Assembly (NCBI RefSeq): GCF_958450345.1
Contig: NC_088783.1
Span: forward strand, 12,961,701 to 13,025,700
DNA from: Calliphora vicina
Taxonomy: Eukaryota; Arthropoda; Insecta; Diptera; Calliphoridae
DNA length: 64,000 nucleotides
Direction of reading: 5' to 3'
Under the pieces are notes generated by a model. It saw only the letters and a list, made by a program, of their open reading frames with translations. It was not told the origin of the DNA and did not search any database. A program made the translations under genes and the position numbers. This document shows, piece by piece, positions 12,662-23,704 of the stretch; within the stretch, counting starts at the first letter, position 1; each line of letters begins with the position of its first letter.

Positions 12662-13015
12662 CTTCAATTTGTTATGCAAAAAAATATTTTTTTTACATGA
12701 AAATAGAAATTTTTTTTGTTTTAAAAAATCATGAAAAATCGAAAACGGCACAAATAGTTCAAATTTATGGCTTCATCGCAAAGCCACATATAATGGCAAC
12801 AAAATGAAATATCAGTCATAAAAATAGGTTAATTCTTTTCGAATTTATTCACAATTAAGTGAATTCGCTTATTTTAACAAAATTTTAGTTTTTTGTTTGA
12901 TATACATATAATTAAGTAGTTAGTGTTCTGCTTTCGATTGATTGAATTTTGAAAACGTTTTTCCCATGCTATGTACAAATTTTCATGCATATATTGCGTT
13001 TCGAAAGAACTGAGC
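12315..13015. repeat. Large inverted repeat closing the direct-repeat block
   Basis: The sequence 12315-12661 returns as its reverse complement at 12676-13015 with a loop of only about 14 bp. The inner ~75 bp of the arms is almost perfect (TTTCATGATTTTTTAAAAC pairs with GTTTTAAAAAATCATGAAA). Outer parts include CATATAATGGCAACAAAATG and AATTAAGTGAATTCGC, the inverse of the direct-copy landmarks. The arms are about 340 bp each, so the single strand could fold into a long hairpin. Confidence 0.88.
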
Positions 13016-13401
13016 CAATTAAAACGCAATATATAAATGGATTAAAGGTTATGTAAATCTCCATTTTTCTAAGTATATTTTAATAATATCAGACTTAAGT
13101 TATCATTAATTATATGGAGAATCGTCTAAAAAAATTCACAATTTTACTTAAAAATTTTTAAAAAAAAAAACCTCTCCATTGAATTTAAACTACTGCAACC
13201 ACAATACATCAAAATTGTGTAGTGGTTTAAAAAGCCTCTAAAATTTTTTCAATTTGGTTGCCCTGTGTAATCGATTAAATATAAATACCTGTCATAAACC
13301 ATTCGTTGCAATTGAATAATTGAAATGTTATTTTAATTAATTTTAAAATTTATCTTTTACTTGTTACACATTCAAATTTAGATACAAAACTAACACTTAA
13401 A

Positions 13402-13421
13402 CATTTCTTTTGTAATTACAG
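13402..13421 (+). other. 3' splice site (acceptor) of receptor exon
   Basis: A pyrimidine-rich stretch (CATTTCTTTTGTAATTACAG) ends in AG at 13420-13421, immediately before coding sequence in phase 1. Confidence 0.9.
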
Positions 13422-13561
13422 TTTCAACAGCAGGACCTCATGAAAAACGTTTACTACATGCTCTTTTAGATAATTACAACAGTTTAGAGCGACCCGTTGT
13501 TAATGAATCCGATCCACTACAATTAAGTTTCGGTCTAACTTTAATGCAGATAATTGATGTG
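13422..13561 (+). CDS. Nicotinic acetylcholine receptor alpha subunit, internal exon (alpha5/alpha7 class)
   Basis: A 140-bp exon coding for the start of the mature extracellular ligand-binding domain of a cys-loop receptor subunit, the acetylcholine-gated cation channel of insect neuronal synapses. After a split codon (final TT), it encodes 46 residues running STAGPHEKRLLHALL, then DNYNSLERPVVNES and DPLQLSFGLTLMQIIDV. The GPHEKRLL, LERPV and LTLMQIIDV stretches are hallmarks of insect alpha5/6/7-type subunits. NES is a potential N-glycosylation site. The sequence fits alpha5 or alpha7 better than alpha6, and the two cannot be separated confidently here, so no symbol is given. It is entered in phase 1 and left in phase 0 at GATGTG|GTAAGT. 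In this family the next exon begins DEKNQLL; it was not found in the remaining 50 kb. The signal-peptide exon upstream was not found either. Confidence 0.95.
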
Positions 13562-13567
13562 GTAAGT
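13562..13567 (+). other. 5' splice site (donor) of receptor exon
   Basis: GTAAGT directly follows the coding GATGTG, a consensus donor. Read-through past it runs into low-complexity sequence with no receptor similarity. Confidence 0.93.
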
Positions 13568-15107
13568 TGTTTTAACATTTTCCCTTTATCCAAACAAATT
13601 AATTCTTTGTTTTTCTATTATTGTTTTTATTTCTATTTTTTTCAACAATTTGTTGCAACAATTATCTCTTTTGCATTTAATTCATTGAGGTGGTTTTTTT
13701 CTCATTATGATCTTGTATTACACTTTCCTTTTGTCGTCTGTTTGTATAAACAATTTGCCACACATGTTAAAAAGGACATAATGACATGTTTGTTATATGG
13801 TTTTTTTTCTCATTTTCTTGTCTTTGAAAAAAGTAGAAGATGAGGAGCAGGAGAATGAGGATGGGGAAGGTTTAAAATTGCCGTCAAATAGAAATGTACT
13901 TGTAGTTGTAGTTTTTTTTTTAACCAGCATTTTACACTTAGTTGCTGCCACTCACTCACTCTTTTGTGTCTCTAGTCATTTCTTTTCTGATTAAAAAGTG
14001 TTGTATGAGTGGGAGTGTGTGTGTGTTACAATATAATGAAGAAAATTGCACATGAAGTAATTAACTAATTGTCAATTTGAAACACTTACACTCACACACA
14101 TATCTTTGCACAGATACATTTTTAAAGAGGCCTACTCAAACATGTGTACAAATACTAAAGCAGAAAGTTTTAGTGTTTAGATATGCATGAGTATAAATAT
14201 GTGTGTTTATGGTGTCTCAAAGCCTAAAATAATGAAAGAAAAATTAAAAAAAAAAATAATATCAAAATCCTTTGTAAACATTAAACTAAAAGGCACATAT
14301 AAGTGTTGTTGTTGTTTTTAAGAACTAATTTAGATCTTTTAAAAGCTTCAAGGACATTCATATAACAAACGAATTTCAGAAAGTGACAATTTTGCTACAA
14401 GTGCTAACATAACTGGCTTATTAGATGCAAAATTAATAATAAATAATTACAAAGACAAAAAGAATATTTGAAACCTGCAGAACAGTGTTTGCAGAAGGCA
14501 CAATTAAATTACACTGTGCCACAATTTAATAGGTTTAGTAAGAATTTATCACATTTATCACAAATAAAAACATCGTGCGGTGCCCCAATTTACAAAAATT
14601 CAATCGTTTCAACAAGGATGGCCATTTGCATACACAAGCATGACCAAATTTCTGGTATTTTATTGTTGTGTTCAACTTAAAAAAAAAATAAAAATACAAA
14701 AATCAATAACTTTTATTGTACTGAACTTGCTGAGGGCAGCTTTAGATTATGACTCATATTCTAGGCGAATCCTATTAATTTCGATTTTGTATTTCAGAAG
14801 TAGGAATGATTTACACAAACATACAAATGGACGGACATAATTAAGTCATCTAAGAATTTCACCAGAAACAACAATAATTCATAGGTCGCCCATTAATAGC
14901 TTAACTGGCGGATGACCAATGAATTCAATGTTTTGAATGTTAAAAAGTTAATTGTTTGAATAAGCCTGTGTAATATAGCTGTCATTTTATTTTTTCTTCT
15001 AATGACAATAGTAAGCAAATGTTTTGTTTCTACTAAAAAAGCGTCCTAATTGAGGAAAAATTCACTATCCAAAACAGCCTAACTAATGAATTTAAAATGA
15101 ACAAAGA
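13568..15107. other. Intron DNA without recognisable features
   Basis: AT-rich, with short simple repeats (GTGTGTGTG near 14017, TTGTTGTTGTTT near 14305). Open frames at 13544-13994 and 14468-14840 have no recognisable domain and are taken as chance frames in the intron. Confidence 0.5.
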
Positions 15108-15925
15108 CTAAAGTCTCGATTAATAACCTTGATTACGGTACCTTTTAAGATTTAAAAAGAACCATAATTAAAGTCTCGATTAAGGTACCTTTTAAGTTTT
15201 AAAAAGAGCCACATTTAAAGTTTAGAGTAAGGTCCTTTTAAGCTTTAAAAATAACCTTGATTAAGATACCTTTTAAGCTTTAAAAAGAAACTCGATTAAG
15301 GTACCTTTTAAGCTTTAAAAAGAGACCCGATTAAGGTACCTTTTATGCTTTAAAAATAACCTCGATTAAGGTACCATCTAAGCTTTAAAAAGAGCCACGA
15401 TTAAAGTTTCGATTTAGGTACCTTTTAAGCTTTAAAAAGAACCTTGATTAAGGTACCTTCTAAACTCGATTAAGGTACCTTTTAAGCTTTAACAAGAAAC
15501 TGGATTAAAGTCTCGATTATGGTACCGTTTAATCATTAAAAAGAACCACGACTAAAGTCTCGATTAAGGTACTTTTTAAGCTTTACAAAGAACCACAATT
15601 AAAGTCTCGATTAAGGTGCTTTTGAAGCTTTAAAAAGAACCAGGATTAGACCATTTAAACTTTACAAAGAACCACGATTAAGGTACCTTTTAAGCTTTGA
15701 AAAGAACCACAATTAAAGTCTCGATTAAGGTATCTTTTAAGCTTTAAAAATGTACTTTTTAAGCTTTAAAAATAACCAGGATTAAAATCTCGATTATGGT
15801 ACCGTATAATCTTTAAAAAGAACCACGACTAAAGTCTCGATTAATGTACGTTTTAAGCTTCACAAAGAACCTCGATTAAAGTATCTTTTAAGCATTTAGA
15901 AGAACCACGATTAAAGTAAATTTTA
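15108..15925 (+). repeat. Minisatellite array 1 of the 35-bp family (HindIII/KpnI-type units)
   Basis: About 20 degenerate units. The core is CGATTAAGGTACCTTTTAAG followed by CTTTAAAAAGAACCA. Array-specific signatures are a recurrent GGTACC, AAGCTTTAAAAAG in place of the CGATATTAAAAAG of other arrays, and longer units with an extra AAAGTCTCGATT. Unit length therefore alternates between about 35 and about 50 bp. Same orientation as arrays 2-4. Confidence 0.92.
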
Positions 15926-16009
15926 TAAATTAAATTTACATTTACTATAATGAAAAGAGCCACGATCAAGGAACATTTTTTCACTATAAAGAGATAAATT
16001 GCAATTAAA

Positions 16010-16905
16010 TACGTTTTTATACACTTCACCTTCGTGAGAAAGGTATATATAAGTTTGTCATTTCGTTTGTAATTTCCACAATATAATTTTCCGACTCTAT
16101 AAAGTATATATATTGTGAATTCTTATAGATAGCGGAGTCGATTAAGCCATGTCAATGTCAGAATCTTCAATAATTCTGTCAGACATGCTTTCGAGAAATT
16201 TCCTCTTTAAAATCAGCAAAATCGGTCCACAAATGGCTGAGATATGAGGAAAAAACCAGGACAACCTCGATTTTTGACCTATATCTGGATTACTAAGACA
16301 TTAATATAGACCAGGGAAGCGCAAAAAGAGAAATTGTAGTTTGTGTGCATGTATAGATTAAAAATAAAAAATCCGCAACAACATCAAGCAACAGAATGAA
16401 ATATTTGTATTTTTACGCTCTATTGTTTGCAACTAAATGAGTTATTTGCATTTTTTACGCTCTTGATGTGTGTTTTGTTTACTTTCGGGTTGTGTACGTG
16501 TAAATTCACGAAAATGTTCGTAATCTCAATAATATGAACGCCTACCAATTATATAGACAATATGGATATCTAATGATAGATATTTCAAAGACCTTTGCAA
16601 CGACGTATATAAGACCATAGTAAGTTGTACCTACCATGAATAAAAATCGGAAAAAATATTTTTTACCCAGAATTTTTTTTCTCCAAAAAAAAATTTAAAA
16701 AACAAAAATTTTTTTTTTCAAATTTAAAAAAATTTAAATTAAAAAAATTTAAAATAACAAGTGGAAAAAATTTTTGTTAAAAAAAATAAAAACAAAAACT
16801 TTGGAAAAAATATAAATTTTGTTTACCTAAAAATATTTGAAATTTTTATTTTGAAGTATAATTTGGTGAAGGGTATAAGATTCGGCGCGAACATAAACAT
16901 AAAAA
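16010..16905 (-). repeat. Interspersed repeat family R1, copy in minus orientation
   Basis: Starts with CACTTCACCTTCGTGAGAAA and ends near AATTTGGTGAAGGGTATAAG. In between are GCGGAGTCGATTAAGCC, AAATCAGCAAAATCGGTCCA and AAATGGCTGAGATATGAGGA. These blocks recur inverted at 43302-44311, so this is the reverse-oriented copy of a ~0.9-1 kb family. No protein coding is visible. Its class is uncertain; it could be a nonautonomous element or the untranslated end of a retroelement. Confidence 0.8.
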
Positions 16906-19345
16906 AGCCGTGATTGAAATATTTTCTATGCTTATTAAATAGATTCATTATTTAAAAGAACCAATATTGAGAATCCATTAAATCACATGAATAGATTTCT
17001 GACTGAAAACTAACCATAATTATGGTATATTTTCTGCTTAATACGGAGCCATGGTTAAGGTACTTTTTCCGTTTTGATTAAGCAACATTCTCAGACTCGA
17101 TTGAGGCTCATTTTGTGCTTAGAAGTAAGGAATATTTTCAGCTTAGAAAAATTAATGCGAATAATTACATTTTCTAGTTAGAAAACGCAATGTTTGAAGT
17201 TCATATTCAGCTGTATCATCAAAATCCTCTTGCATGGGAGCTGCACGATTAGTTTCTGGTACTATTATGGTACTTGTTCAGCTTAGAATAAAACTAATCT
17301 TAATTTGAGAATCAATTATGCTTTAAAAATAGCCATGATTAGGGTACTTTAAATGCATAAAAACTCTTTAAAGGCGGATTTTCTATAAATCAAATCTGAT
17401 AATTTCTAATTTCCTTTCAGAAATAAAAGCACCAATTTAACACCACCTACTACACAAACACTCTACTGAAACACCATATTTAGAATTTTTCAACCTGCTC
17501 AAAAATAATAGTAATCTTCATTTTTGTAAAATTGGATAAAAAAAACATTGAGATTTGATAATAGTCATGGGATTTAAAATAGACAAAAAACGAAAAAAAT
17601 AATACAAAAATAAAATCTAAATAATCCTTTAAGTTACAATAAGCTGTCCCTCGAAAGCACAAAGGTGAGACATGATTTGATTTTCATTTCATTTTCAAAT
17701 ACGTAACCATTTTCCACTTAAATGGTAATTTAAGATAATATAATCTACGATTTGTTAGGCAAGAGGCTCTTTAAATAAAACAAAATAACAAAAAAATACA
17801 TAAAATTTAACTATTTGTTTTTTTTATTTTTGGAAAATAATACCGTATTATCTGAGAACAAATTGTGTTGATAACAAATACTCAAAGCACTCATACGGTA
17901 GGTAGGCCCTTAGGCCTAACAAACACTAACACACACGCTGCTGCCTACTCTACAAAAGGAGCTTTGGAGTTGGTTACCGAGCAAAAAAGAAGGACCTGTG
18001 GCAATACAAGGGATAAAGAGATACTTACCCACAACCCAACATGTAAGGATAAAGGGATGCTATTGTGCATGTGTAAAATACATTTATATAAAATACATAA
18101 GTATTTAGATATGTATGTGAGTTACTTGACATTACAGGTGAAATGTAAAGCTAGCGGAAATAATAAACCAACAAAATATGTATTATACAGCAACAAAAAC
18201 AACAGCAAAAAAATTCATCATGATAACACTAAGATGAAGGATAAAAAGGTTAAGGAGACTACCACTTCTTACTTACTGCAAACTTGCCACACTCTCACAC
18301 TTGCCCCTTCCAAACCCGATTATTCCATCTCTGAAAGGAAAGAAATACACCTCATATGAGTGTTAACATAACGGAAAGCAAAAAGGATATAACTAAGGAT
18401 ATGCCAGGATCTACTGGGTTTATTGTGTAGACAATTTATTTATAAAATAAGTATATATTCGGTTGTGTGTGAAATTTAAGTAAAAAATGTAATATTTCTG
18501 TTGTTAAATACATTGCTGAACACGATAACGATATGAAGATGAAGAAAATAAAAATAAAAATAAAATTTGTTTAACGAATTGGAAAAGATAAAAACAGAGG
18601 AGCAGGAAACAAACAGTAGAGCGAAGTAAAATGTTCATACGCAACTTAAAATAATATTGTAAGGAAGATAAGTTAATGCTTGCGTGCATGTGTGTGTATT
18701 AGTAAGTGTGCTTAAGTGTGTGTGTGCGGAAAAGGATACATGTACAAGAACCAGCCTGCATACATATGTATGTACAGTTAATATGGTTTTCTAAGTATTT
18801 TATATTAAAATCATCATGAATTCTTAAAAAAAAAATGGGGAAAAAGTAAGATGAATTAAATGTCATGCAGAGTGTTGTATTGTTAACAATAATGACAGCA
18901 ATAGCAACAGCTAAGGCAACAGTAGCAACACCAGCAGCTACAACAAGTGATATGAATGTGTTAAACCCCACACAAAAATAAGGAAGAGAATAACAATATT
19001 AAATTATGTTATAAAAAATTTTGTAGATATTTACTTCCTTTTTATTACAAGTGTCAATGACTTTATTCAATTCTACTTTAAAAAGAGTTACAATTCAAGT
19101 AAATTTTTAATGCGAAAATACTAACTTACATTTTTAGCTTTCAAAGTTTTTTCTCCACCTTAAAATGAGATACCTTTAAGAACAATCTGCTTTAAAACGA
19201 GCAACATTTAGCTTTATTTTCTACTTTAAGAAATGTACCTCTAGGGTTCAGTTTCTGCTTTAAAAGGAGCCATATGTCGGTAGCTGATTCTGGTTTAAAC
19301 ACAGCCTTGATTAAGGTACGTTTTTCATAGTGAAAATAACCACAA
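16906..19345. other. Intron DNA with scattered degenerate minisatellite units
   Basis: Isolated decayed units of the 35-bp family occur near 17030-17110, 17280-17345 and 19070-19335 (for example GCCATGATTAGGGTACTTT). An open frame of 164 codons at 17865-18359 is rich in Lys, Thr and Asn with no recognisable domain and is not called as a gene. Short simple repeats lie near 18690-18725. Confidence 0.5.
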
Positions 19346-19491
19346 TTAACTCTTTGCGGTTTAGTGGTCACTTTACTAACCACCTTTTCTATAGCCTTTA
19401 AAACATAATTTATTGGCATCTATTGGCATTTTACTGAACAATTAAATTTTTGAAGCCATCGTTTATGATTTTTTTGGAAAACTTTGCCGTC
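19346..19491 (+). repeat. Interspersed repeat R3, copy 1
   Basis: From TTAACTCTTTGCGGTTTAGT to AAAACTTTGCCGTC, about 146 bp. It matches 51287-51430 and, split by an insertion, 60026-60790. It contains the inverted motif GTGGTCACTTTACTAACCAC. Confidence 0.8.
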
Positions 19492-19868
19492 TACTTCATA
19501 TCTTTATAAACGACCTTCTACGTCAAACTTCCAACCCTATCTACTCTTTTGCAGATGACAGCAACATTTGCTATTCATATGCATTCAATTATAGATCAAG
19601 CCTGATTGGGGCAATGAGGCAAAATATGAATGATACGCTCAACCAAGATCTTGTGACAATCTATGAATGGGGTTGTACGAATAGAGTCGATTTCAATACA
19701 CGCAAGACTCAATGTTGCTCCATCTGTTTTTATGGGTGGTGTAAATATTAAGGAATCAGAAGCTCTTGATGTTCTAGGCATGAGTATTCAGTGCGATGTC
19801 CGCTGGACAAAACACATTTTTCGAGTGTCGAAAGAAGCATTCAAGTACCTTGGTTTTCTAAAACGGTG
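19492..19868 (+). pseudogene. Jockey-like non-LTR retrotransposon reverse transcriptase relic, part 1
   Basis: Degenerate coding sequence for the palm and thumb of a LINE reverse transcriptase. In one frame the catalytic motif reads SFADDSNICYSYAF, then MNDTLNQDLVTIYEWGC and VDFNTRKTQCC. After a frameshift it continues in another frame as EALDVLGMSIQCDVRW and KYLGFLKRC. The FADD box, the VDFN.KKTQ-type motif and the DVLG..I segment are typical of Jockey/CR1-type elements. The element is truncated at its 5' end (it begins within the RT domain). It is interrupted at FLKRC by a 1.6-kb insertion and resumes at 21467. It is dead: frameshifted, split and without endonuclease. Confidence 0.9.
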
Positions 19869-21466
19869 CACAGTGGGGTCAAATGCCTCTTTTTTACGGA
19901 TTTATTAATATCTCGACAACAATAATAGCGACGCTCGCAAAATTTTACGTGGGTAGCCCTTACACCAATCCGCATATTGTAACAAAATTTTAGGGATATA
20001 GGAGGGGGAAGTCCATAGTCCCAAGTCCCACCATATAAAATAGTTATTAACTGTGCTATATCTATAGAACTACAATAGTTATGCACACTAAATTTGCTGT
20101 GGGTAACTCTAAAAACAAACTGCAGGTTCCACCAAAATCGGAACGGTATACGAGGGTGGAATCGGGTTCCCCCCATACAAATGAATAATTAATTCTCCTA
20201 TATCTATAGAACTACATCAGTGAGACACACTAAATTTATGCATGTTATTGGTAAAAAAACTAAAATATTGTTTTTAAGATGATATCATTATATTAACTAG
20301 TAATGGGAGGTTGAATAATAGAGATCTTTCCAAACACCTGCCACTAAAAGACTTCGGTTCCTGCAAAGTTTAAATGCACTGCATTGAAATATATATAACA
20401 CAATATTTAAAATGAGACAATATAAAAACTACAGATGTAGACATGAGTGATAACTGGCTCCCGATTTAAAACTTTAAAATTCTCGCGATCGCGCTCACTA
20501 AAATGATTTTTTTATTAAGCTAAATTGCCTTATATCGGATGACTTCGTATTAATCACAAGAAAAAACTTCGAATTAATCACAAAAAAGAAACTTTTAAAC
20601 AAGCATATACAAGCGTGAGTGCATGAGAGTTAAATTGTTAAAATTCCGCGTGCTATTCATTCACGATTAGAAAATCAATGGATGGAAAACAAAACTGAAA
20701 TAAAGAAAAGTAATTGGTAAAAGTTTATTATTGTTTATCTCATTATAATACAAGAATATAGCCACGTCCAGGCCTGACTCACACGTGACTCTCGTATTAT
20801 TAATCACAACACTTGCACATCTCTTATAAAACCAAAAAAAAAAACAATGACAATAACAACAACAGCAATAAAATGTTTATCAGAATCGCAAAGTGCTTTT
20901 TGATGGTAGACTTAAAGGGTGAAGCTTTTACTAATTTACATATAACTTATGAGGCGCAGCGATGCGCAACCTAATTTTTTGTGAAACAACGCCTAACTGT
21001 CCAGGCTTTTAAATTATATTAAATTCTGTGCCCAGCTGAGCCCAGCTAATAACTTTATGTCCATTTGAACTGACAAAATCCATTTTTTTTTGAACTTCCA
21101 ATATAAAAACTAATATCAAAGCCAATTCCACAAATAATTAAAATTTAAATTTAACCAAAATATATCAATAAATACCTGAACTTGATGGTTGAATAATTAG
21201 ATTTGTTAATTTTTTTAAATTACCTATCACAAATAGTATTTATTTGCGTAATTTTTTATTTTTTTTTTATCAATTTTTTAGTTTTTTTTCTCACAATATG
21301 TAATTTCAACACGTGACTATAAAAATACCTTTTAATATTTCACTTTAATTTTTTGCCTGCTGATGTAGAATTTTGTGCTCTTTAAGCTGGCACTTTCAGT
21401 TTTCACGATACTTGAAATTTGTTTTTTCAATTAATCCGCAAAATTAGTATGTTTGGCCCCTCTGTG
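19869..21466. mobile_element. Nonautonomous Transib-like DNA transposon inserted in the LINE
   Basis: The boundaries are set by the reverse transcriptase sequence on either side: coding stops at FLKRC and resumes with the next residues, KHYFTPSD. The 1598-bp insert starts CACAGTGGGGTCAAA and ends TTTGGCCCCTCTGTG, which are inverted repeats matching 13 of 15. It is flanked by the 5-bp direct repeat CGGTG (19864-19868 and 21467-21471). A CACAGTG-type terminus with a GC-rich 5-bp duplication is characteristic of the Transib superfamily, relatives of the RAG recombinase. No transposase is visible inside. Two internal segments (about 19920-20060 and 20090-20250) resemble each other around CTATATCTATAGAACTACA. 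Confidence 0.78.
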
Positions 21467-21925
21467 CGGTGTAAGCATTACTTCACTCCATCTGATCTCC
21501 TATTTACACCACTTATATCCGACCTAAAATGGAATACAACTCTCATGTGTGGGCCGGTGCTTCGAAGTCTATTTTGGAGTTACTCAACCGCGGCAAAGAT
21601 GTTCATCGGTGACAGTAGGGTATCCAGCTCTATTGACTCACTGGAATATCGTCGCAATGTGGGTTGTGTTTCACTGTTCCACCGATACTATAATGGTATG
21701 TGCTCTGCTGAAAGTAGGGAACTTGTTCCCGAAGAATATAGTTTTTTCTGCAACACACGCTCTTCGGCAAGGGCACATCAATTCGTTCTTTAGCCGTACT
21801 GTCCGTATGTGGAATAAGCTTTCTCCTGAAGTCTTTCCTGTAACTTTCAATATAGGAAAATTCAAATCAAATGTCCACAAACACTACTCCCTCTATCCTC
21901 CCTCCCATAACCTATTTTCCTAGTT
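21467..21925 (+). pseudogene. Jockey-like reverse transcriptase relic, part 2 (C-terminal region)
   Basis: Continuation of the LINE after the insertion. The segment begins RCKHYFTPSDLLFTPLI. After frameshifts it reads YRRNVGCVSLFHRYYNGMCS in one frame and FFSRTVRMWNKLSPEVFPVT then NIGKFKSNVHKHYSL in another. The order (KYFTP.QL.., LSLFYRYY.G, R...MWN.LP..VFP, FK..V..HL) is that of the C-terminal part of Jockey-type ORF2. At least two frame changes are visible. No poly-A tail or terminal repeat is clear after 21925. Confidence 0.9.
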
Positions 21926-22234
21926 CCAACACAATGCTTTGCATGAGTAGGGGTCATCGCCTGAGTGCTGGTCGTCCAAGAAAAAAAAACACACTCTTCA
22001 TTGAAAAATGGCATGACTTAAGTCCATTTTCTTCACCAAAAAGGTACATTTTATGCATTAAAAAGAACCACTATTGTAATACTTTAAAAAGAGTCAAGAT
22101 AAGCAACGTTTTCAATAATAACAAGTAAGAGCATTATATTTGTATGGGGACTAGGGACATATTAGCCTGACTTACAAGTTATTTGTGCCACTTAATCAAC
22201 ATATTTATAACTGCTCAAACAGTATTCCGGTGGA
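21926..22234. other. Short linker with two decayed minisatellite units
   Basis: Contains a few recognisable 35-bp units around 22025-22110 (AAGGTACATTTTATGCATTAA), then unique AT-rich DNA. Confidence 0.5.
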
Positions 22235-22930
22235 ACATTTCGTACTTTAAAAAGCGCCATGATTGAAGAACATTTAGTACTTCAAAAATACTGATGTACG
22301 TTTAGTACTTTAAAAAGAGCGAAGATAGAGGAACATTTAGTACTTTAAAAAGAGTCAAGATTGATGTACATTTTGTACTTTAAAAATAATCGCGATTTAG
22401 CACTTTAAAAAGGGCCAAGATTGAAATAAATTTAGTACTTTAAAAAGAGACACTATTGAGGTAAATTTTTTACTTATAAAAAAAACACGATTGAGGTACA
22501 TTTTGTACTTTAAAATGAACCAAAATTGAGGTTAATTTTGTACTTTAAAATTGGCCACGATTGAGATAAATTTAGTGCTTTAAAATGAGCCTTAATCGTG
22601 GCTCATTTTAAAGCACATTTACATTTTGTACATTAAATAGAGCCACGATTGAGGTACATTTTGTACTTTAAAATGAGTCACTATTAAGTTATGTTTAGTA
22701 CAATATAAAGGTACAAGATCAAGGTAAATTTTCACATTAAAAATAGCCACGTTTATGGTATATTTTCTATTAGGAAAATATTCGGCAGAATATGTGCATG
22801 ATCGAGCTACATTTCTACAATAAAAGGAGCCACGATTAAGGTACATTTACTGCATCATAAAGAGTCACGACTAACGAACATATTCTCCATTAAAAAGAGC
22901 TACGACTAAGGTCCGTTTTTTGCTTTAAAT
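22235..22930 (+). repeat. Minisatellite array 2 of the 35-bp family (TAGTACTTTAAAAAG-type units)
   Basis: About 18 units with the signature TTTAGTACTTTAAAAAGAG and AGATTGAGG in place of CGATTAAGG. One internal unit is inverted around 22580-22615 (GCCTTAATCGTGGCTCATTT), giving a small local hairpin. The 3' end grades into less regular sequence after 22850. Confidence 0.9.
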
Positions 22931-23704
22931 AGATAGATAGATTTTTAAGAACAATATAATGAGGATGAATCTAACTATTTAATATGCCTTGATTAAGAAA
23001 ATCTTCTTCTTTAAGAAAAGCCATGGTTAAGAAATATATCTCAAACTATTAAAATTAAATATGAAAATTTTGTTGTGTCAAGCTGTTAAAAAGTCCACAA
23101 TTAATAAAAATTGGCTGCAATTTAAAAAAAATCCTTTTTAACCTCCTTTAACTAACTACCACTTTCCGCAAAACCCATAAATTTCTAACCATTCCACTTC
23201 CGGCTCACTAAACCACTTTGCAATTGTCAAATTAATGGCGAGTTTTCTTTTTAAAGTACCTACAAATGTTTTAATTCCTTCTCATAATTCTATGTCTTGC
23301 TCTTGGAGGAGCAAATAAAAAATTACCTTAAAGTACTCGTAATCTTTAATTTCTAAATAGTGCTGTTAACTTCAAAGAAAGTTCTCTTAAAAAAAATCAC
23401 ATAAATCACATGATAAAAACGTCACATTACTTTATTTTTTTTCTTAGCTTTTTGTTTGTGTTTGTGTTCGTGTCTTTGCTCCTTGAGTTGTTTGTAAGTG
23501 TAATTTTTTTTCATTACATTCTATTCCATTCTATTATTTTAACCACTCAAGTTACACAAGAGCAGTGCTTTTGCTGAAATAGTGGAAAATTTCGTTTGCT
23601 AACATAAAAAAGTGCATCTTAATGCAGACATACATACTTATATTTACACATGGAGGAGATTGTGTTTTATGGAGGGCCCTGCTATAAAGGCCTTGTTAAA
23701 TAAG
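22931..23704. other. Intron DNA without recognisable features
   Basis: AT-rich; a few decayed units of the 35-bp family occur up to about 23040. Nothing else was seen. Confidence 0.5.

Noticed and set aside
13544..13994. Frames continuing past the receptor exon
   Set aside because: They cross a consensus donor at 13562 and continue into low-complexity Phe/Tyr-rich sequence with no receptor similarity.
17865..18359. 164-codon plus-strand open frame
   Set aside because: No recognisable domain; Lys/Thr/Asn-rich composition as expected from AT-rich intron DNA; no splice or conservation evidence.
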